From: Ferruginibacter sp.
GTDB lineage: Bacteria; Bacteroidota; Bacteroidia; Chitinophagales; Chitinophagaceae
DNA: 5,032 bases
Assembly (NCBI GenBank): GCA_025362765.1
Contig: JANYFI010000226.1
Coordinates: 1 to 5,032, forward strand
Reading direction: 5' to 3'
A program made the translations under genes and the position numbers. The notes under the pieces were generated by a model. That model was not told the origin of the DNA. It ran no database searches and saw only the letters and a program-made list of their open reading frames with translations. Each line of letters opens with the position of its first letter. Positions within the stretch are counted from its first letter, which is position 1. Below, one piece after another: positions 1-5,032 of the stretch.

Positions 1-249
1 GCCTGGCAGGAATGGGATATCACCGAAATTGAAATGGCTATTCCCATGAGCCCGGATCAGGTAGTGAAAAAACGAAACGGTATTTTTATTCATCAGTCAC
101 AAAAAGACAGCATTCCCTTCCAGGGCACTGATGATCGGGAATTTTGGCAGCGTGCCGAAGAGCGCAATGCAAATACCGCCATGTTATATGCCCAGTTAGG
201 CTTAACGCAATATGCCGCCATGGAGGCTTTTGTAAGATGGCATTATTGA
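1..249 (+). CDS. nagB: Glucosamine-6-phosphate deaminase-like protein (NagB/PIG-L type), C-terminal end, 5' truncated
   Basis: This is the last 82 codons of a gene that begins left of the window; frame 1 is open from base 1 to a TGA at 247-249. The tail carries a run I recognise from the C-terminus of the long Bacteroidota NagB proteins: IHQSQKDSIPFQGTDDREFW, then QRAEERN, and a final AMEAFVRW close to the stop. In that family an N-terminal sugar-isomerase-fold deaminase domain, which converts glucosamine-6-phosphate to fructose-6-phosphate and ammonia, is followed by a PIG-L/LmbE-like domain; the piece seen here would be the end of the second domain. The catalytic residues lie outside the window, so activity cannot be judged. 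An ATG at 34 is internal and is not the start. The gene is followed by its own terminator and seems unrelated to the urease operon. Family assignment is from remembered motifs; a stand-alone PIG-L deacetylase is the main alternative. Confidence 0.72.
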   Translation, partial: AWQEWDITEIEMAIPMSPDQVVKKRNGIFIHQSQKDSIPFQGTDDREFWQRAEERNANTAMLYAQLGLTQYAAMEAFVRWHY

Positions 250-273
250 TAGTAGTATAATTTTTTATCAAGT

Positions 274-306
274 AGGAGATCAATCAAATGGTCTCCTGTT
301 TTATTT
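274..306 (+). terminator. Intrinsic terminator downstream of the nagB-like gene
   Basis: An 8-bp stem (AGGAGATC at 274-281 pairing with GGTCTCCT at 290-297, one G-U pair) closes an 8-base A/T-rich loop and is followed by GTTTTATTT. It lies 24 bases after the stop codon on the same strand, the expected place for a rho-independent terminator. Confidence 0.75.
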
Positions 307-535
307 AGAAAGCTTTATAACGGGAAAAAAATCTACACTTGCTTTTTGTAAAAATATGTCCTGATTTTATTGAGGAAAAAACTTCCCAGCCGTTTAACTT
401 TCGGCTTAAAAATTTTTGGCACATTTATTTAGGTTATCTGTTAGGTTTTCATAGGATATTGGACAAAAAACGAGGCTGGATTTCTATCCTGGCTTCTCTT
501 TTTAAATCTTTTGTTGAATTTTTTAATCTTTAATC
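307..535 (+). other. Leader/intergenic region upstream of the YtxH-family gene
   Basis: I see no convincing gene here. A TTG-initiated frame (339-533) is open, but it has no recognisable domain and no start context, and ends 2 bases before the next ATG. Two weak signals are present. A 5-bp hairpin (AGCCG 388-392 with CGGCT 402-406) is followed by an A/T run. TTGGCAC at 416-422 matches the -24 half of a sigma-54 promoter, but the -12 GC is replaced by TA at 430-431. I find no clear Bacteroidota-type TAnnTTTG element at a useful place. The promoter of the downstream gene probably lies here, but I cannot fix its position. Confidence 0.35.
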
Positions 536-796
536 ATGAGTGCAAAAAGAAATTTATTAATAGGACTTGGTGTAGGATTAGTAGTAGGAATATTATACGC
601 GCCACACAAGGGCTCAAAAACAAGAAAACTTGTTGCGAGGCGAGGTTCAGAATTACGTGACGGATGGGAAAACCTCAAAGAAACGCTCTCTTCGGTTTTT
701 GAAAAATCCGATGAGATAAAGGATGAATTTATAGAGGGGGTTTCACCAAACGCTGCGTTTGTTAGTGCTCCGGTTCAAGACGAATGGAGTGCTTAA
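536..796 (+). CDS. YtxH domain-containing small protein (possible envelope/stress protein)
   Basis: An 86-residue protein starting at ATG 536 and ending at TAA 794-796. Residues about 7-22 form a single short glycine-rich hydrophobic helix (LIGLGVGLVVGILYAP). It is followed at once by a basic stretch (HKGSKTRKLVARRGSEL) and then an acidic/amphipathic helix (about 40-70). This order, small-residue membrane helix, then AP-x-KG-x-x-TR, then helix, is the signature of the YtxH family (PF12732), whose members are usually 80-140 residues. The helix probably anchors the protein in the inner membrane with the charged part in the cytoplasm. Family members are general-stress or envelope-related proteins with no known enzymatic role, so no specific function is claimed. 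There is no clear Shine-Dalgarno sequence, which is normal in Bacteroidota. It appears to be a single-gene unit, convergent with the urease operon. Confidence 0.85.
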   Translation: MSAKRNLLIGLGVGLVVGILYAPHKGSKTRKLVARRGSELRDGWENLKETLSSVFEKSDEIKDEFIEGVSPNAAFVSAPVQDEWSA

Positions 797-808
797 TACA
801 ATATTGTA
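797..808. repeat. 12-bp perfect palindrome directly after the YtxH gene stop
   Basis: TACAATATTGTA is identical to its own reverse complement and begins at the first base after the TAA stop. It is A/T-rich and too short, with no loop, to act as a terminator. A dimeric regulator site is possible, but its position after a gene makes chance about as likely. Confidence 0.4.
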
Positions 809-1088
809 GATATGCCTGTGCGGTATTTATGCAGCTTGGTAAAAGGGGCTATTTTTATTAATAGGGATGCCTGCGAAGTAAAAATTTCCCGTTGTTTGTT
901 AAGCAGGTTGGTTTTTGAAATGAACCCTGCAAACTTATTATTTTATGCAATTTGGGCAAATATAAGTTTCACCATGCCCGAAAACAAATCTTTGGAAAGT
1001 AGCAAGAATAATCAAAAACTATATTCTCGCAATTCTTGTACGCAGCAACGAAAAAATATATTGATACAGTTGTTTACCCTTGGCAATT

Positions 1089-1111
1089 AAAAAATTTAAT
1101 GAAAATTTTTT
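1089..1111. repeat. A/T-only inverted repeat
   Basis: AAAAAATTT (1089-1097) and AAATTTTTT (1103-1111) are perfect 9-base inverted arms around a 5-base loop. The stem has no G-C pair, so as RNA it would be weak; with its own T-run it could help terminate in either direction. Given the base composition it may be chance. Confidence 0.3.
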
Positions 1112-1167
1112 TGAGTGCAAAGATTAAGTGACGCAGAATGGATAATTTTTTATGGTAACAGGCAGTG

Positions 1168-1195
1168 AAATTTCCAGGGGAAGTTTAATTTTTTT
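1168..1195 (+). terminator. Plus-strand intrinsic terminator in the convergent gap
   Basis: AAATTTCC (1168-1175) pairs with GGAAGTTT (1179-1186) with one G-U pair around a 3-base loop, and seven T's follow at 1189-1195. Read on the minus strand the hairpin has no T-tract after it, so it acts on plus-strand transcripts. The nearest plus-strand gene ends 371 bases earlier at 796. Confidence 0.6.
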
Positions 1196-1208
1196 ACTTA
1201 CTGAGCGC

Positions 1209-1229
1209 AAAAAAAGGTGGTTTTTCACC
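1209..1229 (-). terminator. Weak minus-strand terminator at the end of the urease operon
   Basis: Reading the minus strand, GGTG (1229-1226) can pair with CACC (1219-1216) around a 6-base A-rich loop, followed immediately by seven T's (1215-1209). The stem is only 4 bp and overlaps the stop codon of the permease gene, so efficiency is doubtful. The position, at the very end of the operon and next to an opposing terminator, fits. Confidence 0.38.
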
Positions 1230-1926
1230 AACCCATGAATAACATTCCTGCGCCGCAAATAAAAATGGTTAATCCACCCAATGCATGAATATAACGCTCC
1301 AGCTTATCGGTTTTTACAAACGCAATGCCCATAAAACCCAGCACTACCATAGTTACCATGGTGAGTAAAGTTACCACTGTGTAAATCGCTATGAGCAAAA
1401 GCATGCCAGTCCAGCTGTTTTTTGCTGCAGGAAAATAGAGCAAAGGAATCATAGGTTCGCAGGGGCCTAAAATAAAAATGATAAACATTACCCAGGGTGT
1501 TACCTTATGCCTGTCTTGTGGCGCAACGGCTTCACCATGATTGTGCTCGTAAACATATATTGCGCCATCATCCTGTAAATCAAAATGTTTATGTGGATTA
1601 TTTTTGTATGCACGGTATAAACCCCAAACTCCATATAAAAAGCCAAATACCAGCATTACCCACCCGGCGATGCCGCCGCGGATATTTTCAATCCAGCTAA
1701 CTTTTGATAAACTCCAGCCAATGGCAGCACCACCCAACCCGAGCAATACCGAACTCCATACGTGGCCGCATCCACACACGACGGTCCAGCCAATGGTTTT
1801 GGCAAACGACCAGCCCCTGGATTTTGATAAAGCAATAAAAGGCAGGTAATGATCTGGCCCTGAAACAGTATGCAGGCAGGCAACGGAAACTGCGGCAATG
1901 ATAAGCACTTGCATTTCAGATTGCAT
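1225..1926 (-). CDS. ureH: UreH-type nickel permease (urease accessory membrane protein)
   Basis: Predicted 233-residue inner-membrane protein with about six hydrophobic helices (roughly 5-21, 43-72, 83-104, 143-165, 172-204, 216-233). The first helix ends in the metal-transporter-like motif H19-TVSGP-D25-H26. Helix 2 carries CGCGH (51-55) and helix 4 GPCEP (154-158). The loop between helices 3 and 4 is rich in histidine (H112, H114, H128, H130, H140), typical of nickel/cobalt carriers of the UreH/NicO/HupE kind. As the last gene of the urease operon it most likely imports Ni2+ for urease maturation. Start choice: the frame is open from ATG 1965, but the hydrophobic core begins just after ATG 1926 (overlaps ureD by 11 bases) or ATG 1914 (one base after the ureD TGA); I use 1926. 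Automatic annotation might label it a TauE/SafE-like transporter. The substrate is inferred from context and motifs. Confidence 0.8.
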   Translation of the reverse strand: MQSEMQVLIIAAVSVACLHTVSGPDHYLPFIALSKSRGWSFAKTIGWTVVCGCGHVWSSVLLGLGGAAIGWSLSKVSWIENIRGGIAGWVMLVFGFLYGVWGLYRAYKNNPHKHFDLQDDGAIYVYEHNHGEAVAPQDRHKVTPWVMFIIFILGPCEPMIPLLYFPAAKNSWTGMLLLIAIYTVVTLLTMVTMVVLGFMGIAFVKTDKLERYIHALGGLTIFICGAGMLFMGW

Positions 1927-2731
1927 ATCGTAATTTTTTATGTTGATTTCCTTGTGGCAGCGCATCGGCTATCAGTTTTAAACAATCAAATAATTGTTCT
2001 GCTTTTTGTCCCAATAAACGAATAATGACTCCATTTACAGGCGCAGCGGTTATACCAACGCTGATGGCTGTTTTTGAAGCAAGTATCTCTGAGATGGTTG
2101 AGATGGTTGAGATGGTTTCTTTTACGTTCACCTGTTCATTTAAATAAATTAAACTGGCTTGGTGCGTAAAACCCTGCAGTTGCCCGATAGCATTGATGTC
2201 AATTATTGAAGGTTGCATAAGCAAATTTTCCTTTATAACTAATTTTCCTTCCAAAAAAATCTCTGTGATATTGTGGTATTTTGAAAGAATAAAAACTTCA
2301 TTGTTTAATTTACGGCCGCAGGTTAATATTTCACCAAAAATTAAATAGCAGTTTCGGGATAAAAATATTTTATTGCGGGCTATAAAATGAGACGCTTCAT
2401 GCGGAACAACAGGGTGCGGAATAAAACAAAAAGATGTACCGGCTGCAAGCCGCACTTCCATTTGCTGGGAGGCTTGTTCCTTCATTGCAAACAGCCGCTG
2501 GTAGCTTTGCGTATGCAACTGAAGCGCACAGTTTTGTTCCAGTTCAATTTTAATATTGTAGTGGTCTCCATCCAAAATACCCGGTGAAGAACTCATCAGC
2601 ATTAACCTTAACGTATTGTCTTTTTTATCCTCCGTAATATTGGCCACTTTAAATGGAGTGGTGCAATAACTTTTTTTAAGACAAGTGCTTTCGTTTAACC
2701 GGGCAACCTGTATGTGCAGTTCAGCCCTCAT
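1916..2731 (-). CDS. ureD: Urease accessory protein UreD
   Basis: 271-residue cytosolic scaffold of the urease activation complex. UreD (UreH in some species' naming) binds apo-urease, recruits UreF and UreG, and is thought to provide a channel for Ni2+ to the active site. Family landmarks are all present and in order: [10 protein letters not shown] (47-56), [10 protein letters not shown] (74-83), [13 protein letters not shown] (104-116) and [15 protein letters not shown] (133-147). Length is typical (about 270-290). The frame extends upstream to 2788, but ATG 2731 forms an ATGA overlap with the ureG stop and gives the usual short N-terminus, so I choose it. Residues 206-214 are a threefold Thr-Ile-Ser repeat encoded by a 9-bp tandem repeat. 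The gene sits after ureG and before the nickel permease on the same strand, consistent with translation coupled to ureG. Confidence 0.93.
   Translation of the reverse strand: MRAELHIQVARLNESTCLKKSYCTTPFKVANITEDKKDNTLRLMLMSSSPGILDGDHYNIKIELEQNCALQLHTQSYQRLFAMKEQASQQMEVRLAAGTSFCFIPHPVVPHEASHFIARNKIFLSRNCYLIFGEILTCGRKLNNEVFILSKYHNITEIFLEGKLVIKENLLMQPSIIDINAIGQLQGFTHQASLIYLNEQVNVKETISTISTISEILASKTAISVGITAAPVNGVIIRLLGQKAEQLFDCLKLIADALPQGNQHKKLRYAI
2090..2116 (-). repeat. 9-bp tandem repeat, three copies, inside ureD
   Basis: The plus-strand unit TGAGATGGT occurs three times without mismatch at 2090-2098, 2099-2107 and 2108-2116. In the ureD frame it encodes (Thr-Ile-Ser)x3 at residues 206-214. 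Because the unit is a multiple of three, copy-number changes would keep the frame. Confidence 0.9.
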
Positions 2732-3369
2732 CTGTATAAAACCGGTTCGGTGGTAACTTCTTCCAGCAATGCGTATTTTTTTATCCAACCAATTACACTG
2801 TCTAATCCCTGCAAGTTCATTAGGTTAGTGAAAATAAACGGATTGCCTTTGCGCATCTTGCGGGCGTCTCTCTCCATCACCTGCAAGTCTGCATGTACAT
2901 AAGGGGCAAGGTCAATTTTATTAATGATAAGCAAATCGCTGCGGGTAATACCAGGGCCTCCCTTGCGGGGAATTTTATCACCTTCAGCCACATCAATTAC
3001 AAAGATGGTTACATCTGCCAGGTCTGGACTAAAAGTGGCAGATAGATTATCACCACCACTTTCAATAAAAATAATCTGCACATCCGGAATGCGCAACGCC
3101 ATTTCCTCTACCGCTTCCAGGTTCATGCTGGCATCTTCGCGTATTGCGGTATGAGGGCAACCTCCAGTTTCTACACCAATTATTCTTTCGGCTGGTAATA
3201 AACTGTTTTGTGTTAAAAACTCGGCGTCTTCTTTTGTATAGATGTCATTGGTAATTACGGCCAGGCTGTAGTCAGCACTCATGGCTCTTGACATGCGTTC
3301 TATCAATGCGGTTTTGCCGGAACCAACCGGTCCGGCAACGCCAATTTTTATGTATTTTCTTTCGATCAT
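2728..3369 (-). CDS. ureG: Urease accessory GTPase UreG
   Basis: 213-residue SIMIBI-class GTPase that drives nickel insertion into urease. It carries the Walker A/P-loop GPVGSGKT (13-20), the metal-binding Cys71-Pro-His73 in [14 protein letters not shown], the conserved [15 protein letters not shown] segment (103-117) and the guanine-specificity motif NKID (150-153). Length matches the family (about 200-215). Cys71 and His73 from two monomers hold the Ni2+ ion in the characterised family members, and GTP hydrolysis releases it into apo-urease within the UreD-UreF-UreG complex. ATG 3369 is followed directly by a beta strand leading into the P-loop, so the start is secure. The gene follows ureF after a 48-base A/T-rich spacer and overlaps ureD by ATGA at its 3' end. 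No key residue is missing. Confidence 0.97.
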   Translation of the reverse strand: MIERKYIKIGVAGPVGSGKTALIERMSRAMSADYSLAVITNDIYTKEDAEFLTQNSLLPAERIIGVETGGCPHTAIREDASMNLEAVEEMALRIPDVQIIFIESGGDNLSATFSPDLADVTIFVIDVAEGDKIPRKGGPGITRSDLLIINKIDLAPYVHADLQVMERDARKMRKGNPFIFTNLMNLQGLDSVIGWIKKYALLEEVTTEPVLYR

Positions 3370-3417
3370 TTTTATAATTTTATCTAATCTGCCAATTAAT
3401 AAAGTAGTTTTTGAAAA

Positions 3418-4104
3418 TTACGACATATACAGCCGTGAATACAATTGCTCATGTTGCATACAGGCGATGTCAAATCCGGCGCAACATAACCCTATTAAAT
3501 CTTTATCGGGTTGCAAGGAATTAGTTACCAGTTGCTGTATCAATGGTTGCAGTGAAAACAGTAATTCCTGTCCATCCTGTTGGCCCAATGGAATTAGTTT
3601 TACGCTGTTGGTTACCATTCCTGCCGCAGCATTGTAGTAAAAGCCGGTGAGCGCTTCTTTTTTATCAATACCCAATACTGCCGCATACATACCAAAGGCA
3701 ATACAGTAATGGCCGTCTGTTGTTTTGGTTTGAATGGCCTGTTGGTAGAGGGAGGTAAAATTATTTTGAGTAACAGGTTGAAATATTTTTATAAGCCGGA
3801 TGCCTAATTTCTGGCTTGCCTGCCGCATTTCCATAGGTAATTTTACAGCAGAGCATGTTGCATCCAGCGCAGTTATTATTATAAAATCATTTTTCCGCGT
3901 GGCGTCAAAAGCAAGTGATACAAACGCAGCGTCTGTGTACTGCAAATTGTAAGTAAGCATTGTGGTGATAAAATTTTTTGCGGTAGCTATATCATGCACA
4001 ATACCCTGCTGAACATAGGTTTCAAGCCCTGCTGAATGGGCGTAACCGCCAATTGGCAATGTGGAATCTGATAATTGCAGTAAACTTAATAAGGCGGTAT
4101 TCAT
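3418..4104 (-). CDS. ureF: Urease accessory protein UreF
   Basis: 228-residue, largely helical cytosolic protein. UreF binds UreD and recruits the UreG dimer, acting as a gate or activator for the GTPase in urease maturation. Recognisable family segments are the N-terminal LLQLSDSTLPIGGYAHSAGL (7-26) with GLETYV just after, the central ALTGFYYNAAAGMVTNSVKL (151-170) leading into IPLGQQDGQ, and the C-terminal GFDIACMQHEQLYSRLYMS (210-228), matching the usual 'HE-x-L-x-x-RLF-x-S' ending. Length is normal. The start ATG (4104-4102) shares bases with the ureE TGA (4103-4101) in an ATGA overlap, implying translational coupling to ureE. The 48-base gap to ureG is the only true spacer among the accessory genes after ureE. 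Confidence 0.95.
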   Translation of the reverse strand: MNTALLSLLQLSDSTLPIGGYAHSAGLETYVQQGIVHDIATAKNFITTMLTYNLQYTDAAFVSLAFDATRKNDFIIITALDATCSAVKLPMEMRQASQKLGIRLIKIFQPVTQNNFTSLYQQAIQTKTTDGHYCIAFGMYAAVLGIDKKEALTGFYYNAAAGMVTNSVKLIPLGQQDGQELLFSLQPLIQQLVTNSLQPDKDLIGLCCAGFDIACMQHEQLYSRLYMS

Positions 4105-4601
4105 TCAGGATCGGTAGTTAATTTTATAATCCTGTTAAACAGACTGGTGCTGCTGCTATGCGGCGATACGGTGGTTTTTAAAGGCGCCATTAACTTTCTG
4201 CCTGCTTTTTCAACAGCATACCCACCCTTGGTTAATAAGTCAAATAGCGGACCGTCAAAAGCTACCAAAATTTCATCTTCTTGGTAAAATAAGGGCAGGT
4301 GCTTGTTACCAATCTCATAACAAACAGCGGCTACTTCATACATTGATCTTGGCCTTATTACGATGGCATCACATTCATTGATATCAACTGCAATTAAACC
4401 AAAATCATCTTCATAAATAATATCGCCAACGCCCAGTTGAGGACGGTCGTTTAAAAATTTCATGCTCACCTCTCTTCCCAATACCGTTTTTTTTGTGAGA
4501 ATGCGTTTGTTGGTTTCATGCCAATCCAGCAACACATAATCAATGTTGCGGTTGTTGATGGCGAATAATTCCAGATTTCCTATTTTTTCTTTTACCAGCA
4601 T
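4101..4601 (-). CDS. ureE: Urease nickel metallochaperone UreE
   Basis: 166-residue cytosolic nickel chaperone that hands Ni2+ to UreG. The N-terminal domain (about 1-80) is the small beta-rich UreE domain, with R33-ILTKKTVLGREV and GVGDIIYEDD (57-66). The C-terminal ferredoxin-like domain (about 84-145) contains GNKHLPLF (98-105), where His101 matches the conserved dimer-interface nickel ligand of the family. A second His, His148, follows in SPHSS. Unlike Klebsiella UreE there is no histidine-rich tail; the protein ends in a short Ser/Thr-rich stretch, and only the interface sites remain. The ATG at 4601 is the only sensible start. The 32 bases just upstream of the near-start region (4607-4646 in plus coordinates) are an array of 8-bp repeats, leaving no Shine-Dalgarno sequence. 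Translation runs into ureF by an ATGA overlap. Confidence 0.92.
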   Translation of the reverse strand: MLVKEKIGNLELFAINNRNIDYVLLDWHETNKRILTKKTVLGREVSMKFLNDRPQLGVGDIIYEDDFGLIAVDINECDAIVIRPRSMYEVAAVCYEIGNKHLPLFYQEDEILVAFDGPLFDLLTKGGYAVEKAGRKLMAPLKTTVSPHSSSTSLFNRIIKLTTDPE

Positions 4602-4606
4602 AATAT

Positions 4607-4646
4607 TTTAATTAGCTAATTAGCTGATTTGCTAATGTGCTGATTT
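4607..4646 (+). repeat. 8-bp repeat array A, next to the ureE start
   Basis: Five units on an exact 8-base step: a degenerate one at 4607, then GCTAATTA (4615), GCTGATTT (4623), GCTAATGT (4631) and GCTGATTT (4639), consensus GCTRATNN on the plus strand. It ends 5 bases upstream of the ureE ATG (minus strand) and therefore occupies the ureE translation initiation region. Confidence 0.8.
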
Positions 4647-4705
4647 CTTCATTTCGTAGTTTCTTTTCTCTACGGTTGCTTCTTCGTTAACATGTGGTTG
4701 AATTT

Positions 4706-4729
4706 GCTAACTAGCCAATGTGTTGATTG
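4706..4729 (+). repeat. 8-bp repeat array B, degenerate, middle of the spacer
   Basis: Three units on an 8-base step, GCTAACTA (4706), GCCAATGT (4714) and GTTGATTG (4722), in the same orientation as array A but with more mismatches to GCTRATNN. Confidence 0.55.
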
Positions 4730-4769
4730 CTGCATTTCTTTAACTGATTGTTCACTGCATACTGTTGTC

Positions 4770-4809
4770 GTTAGCACATTATCGAATTAGCACATTAGCA
4801 AATTATCTC
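4770..4809 (-). repeat. 8-bp repeat array C, inverted, next to the ureC stop
   Basis: Five units on an exact 8-base step, in plus-strand form GTTAGCAC (4770), ATTATCGA (4778), ATTAGCAC (4786), ATTAGCAA (4794) and ATTATCTC (4802). These are the reverse complement of the array A unit. It begins 6 bases after the ureC stop when read in the direction of transcription. Confidence 0.78.
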
Positions 4810-4815
4810 TTCTCT

Positions 4816-5032
4816 TTAAAACAAAAAATATCGTTGCGCCAAAGGTAGTACTGCCAAAGGAGCACAACTGATTGGCTCACCATCCACTTTTACTTCATAG
4901 TTTTCAGGGTTCACTTCTATCAGCGGCGTTGCGTCATTGTGTATCAAATCTTTTTTTGAAATGGTGCGGCAATTTTTAACAGGCAACACCATTTTTTGCA
5001 AACCATAATTTTGTACAACATTTTTCTCCAAA
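4816..5032 (-). CDS. ureC: Urease subunit alpha UreC, C-terminal end, truncated by the window edge
   Basis: The last 71 complete codons of the catalytic subunit of urease, the nickel enzyme that hydrolyses urea to ammonia and carbamate (then CO2). The frame is open to the window edge and ends at TAA (4818-4816). Diagnostic sequence: [30 protein letters not shown], then DGE, and the almost invariant UreC ending [10 protein letters not shown]. The TTG at 5031 is an internal Leu codon, not a start. The nickel ligands, the carbamylated Lys and the active-site flap Cys/His lie outside the window, so catalytic competence cannot be checked here. ureA and ureB (or a fusion of them) would be expected further right. 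The downstream genes supply all the standard maturation factors, which argues for a working urease. Confidence 0.95.
   Translation of the reverse strand, partial: LEKNVVQNYGLQKMVLPVKNCRTISKKDLIHNDATPLIEVNPENYEVKVDGEPISCAPLAVLPLAQRYFLF

Larger units (their letters stand above)
797..1224. other. 428-base gap between convergent genes, no convincing gene
   Basis: The only frame of note is a 92-codon plus-strand frame (ATG 812 to TAA 1088-1090). Its translation has no recognisable motif, scattered Cys, and a random-looking composition, so I do not call it a gene. The stretch holds the 12-bp palindrome at its left end, an A/T hairpin at 1089-1111, and a plus-strand terminator at 1168-1195. It could be a long 3' untranslated region of the YtxH transcript, the site of a small RNA, or the remains of a decayed gene. 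I see no tRNA or riboswitch fold. Confidence 0.5.
4602..4815. other. Repeat-bearing spacer between ureC and ureE
   Basis: A 214-base gap inside the urease operon, with no open frame of note. It is bracketed by two arrays of the same 8-bp unit in opposite orientation, 5 bases from the ureE start and 6 bases from the ureC stop, with a third, more degenerate array between. ATTTGCTAATGTGCT at 4627-4641 and its exact reverse complement at 4789-4803 form a 15-bp inverted repeat that could fold the RNA into a long-loop stem. A small 5-bp hairpin (CGTAG 4655-4659, CTACG 4670-4674) lies within. I find no clear promoter or T-tract terminator on the minus strand. Confidence 0.8.

Noticed and set aside
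388..417. Hairpin AGCCG/CGGCT followed by an A/T run as a terminator
   Set aside because: The stem is only 5 bp with a 9-base loop, and the T-run is interrupted by five A's; the real terminator of the preceding gene is already at 274-306.
339..533. A 64-codon TTG-initiated frame just before the YtxH-family gene
   Set aside because: Weak start codon, Phe/Lys/Leu-rich translation expected from T- and A-rich DNA, and it covers the region expected to hold the promoter and leader of the next gene.
812..1090. A 92-codon plus-strand open frame in the convergent gap
   Set aside because: No recognisable motif or domain, no start context, random-looking amino-acid make-up, and only modest length; not called without conservation or expression data.
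2387..2587. Plus-strand open frames opposite the urease genes (for example 2387-2587, 2924-3154, 3281-3637)
   Set aside because: They are antisense shadows of ureD, ureG and ureF, whose proteins carry clear family motifs; the antisense translations show none.
2732..2788. A longer UreD N-terminus starting at 2788
   Set aside because: The extra 19 residues lie inside ureG in another frame; ATG 2731 forms a standard ATGA overlap and gives the usual UreD N-terminus.
4602..4815. CRISPR array in the repeat-rich spacer
   Set aside because: The repeats are 8-bp degenerate units directly adjacent to each other and partly inverted, with no longer conserved repeat or unique spacers, and no cas gene is nearby.

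Overview
The window reads as chromosomal DNA from a member of the Bacteroidota, probably Chitinophagaceae-like. The evidence is an AT-rich composition, start codons without clear Shine-Dalgarno sequences, a NagB tail of the type found in the long NagB/PIG-L proteins of this phylum, and protein motifs typical of that group. The genus cannot be named from this sequence alone.

Left part (1-1224), plus strand. The window opens inside the 3' end of a gene resembling the Bacteroidota glucosamine-6-phosphate deaminase (nagB). It stops at 249 and is followed by a good intrinsic terminator (274-306). A gene-free leader of about 230 bases precedes a small YtxH-family envelope/stress protein (536-796). 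After it comes a 428-base stretch with no convincing gene. That stretch holds a 12-bp palindrome, an A/T-only hairpin and, near its end, a plus-strand hairpin plus T7 terminator (1168-1195).

Right part (1209-5032), minus strand. This is a urease operon. Transcribed right to left it runs: the end of ureC (catalytic subunit, cut by the window edge), ureE (nickel metallochaperone), ureF and ureG (GTPase-linked nickel insertion), ureD (scaffold of the activation complex) and a six-helix UreH-type nickel permease. ureE/ureF and ureG/ureD are joined by ATGA stop-start overlaps, and the permease starts at or inside the end of ureD. These genes form one nickel delivery line: the permease brings in Ni2+, UreE passes it to UreG, and UreD-UreF-UreG with apo-urease places it in the UreC active site so that urea can be hydrolysed to ammonia and CO2.

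The least ordinary part is the 214-base gap between ureC and ureE (4602-4815). It contains arrays of a degenerate 8-bp unit (GCTRATNN). The first and last arrays lie in opposite orientation, share a perfect 15-bp inverted repeat, and come within 5-6 bases of the two flanking coding regions. A second, smaller repeat, three copies of a 9-bp unit, lies in frame inside ureD. I found no CRISPR array, tRNA, rRNA, transposase or clearly new multi-gene system.
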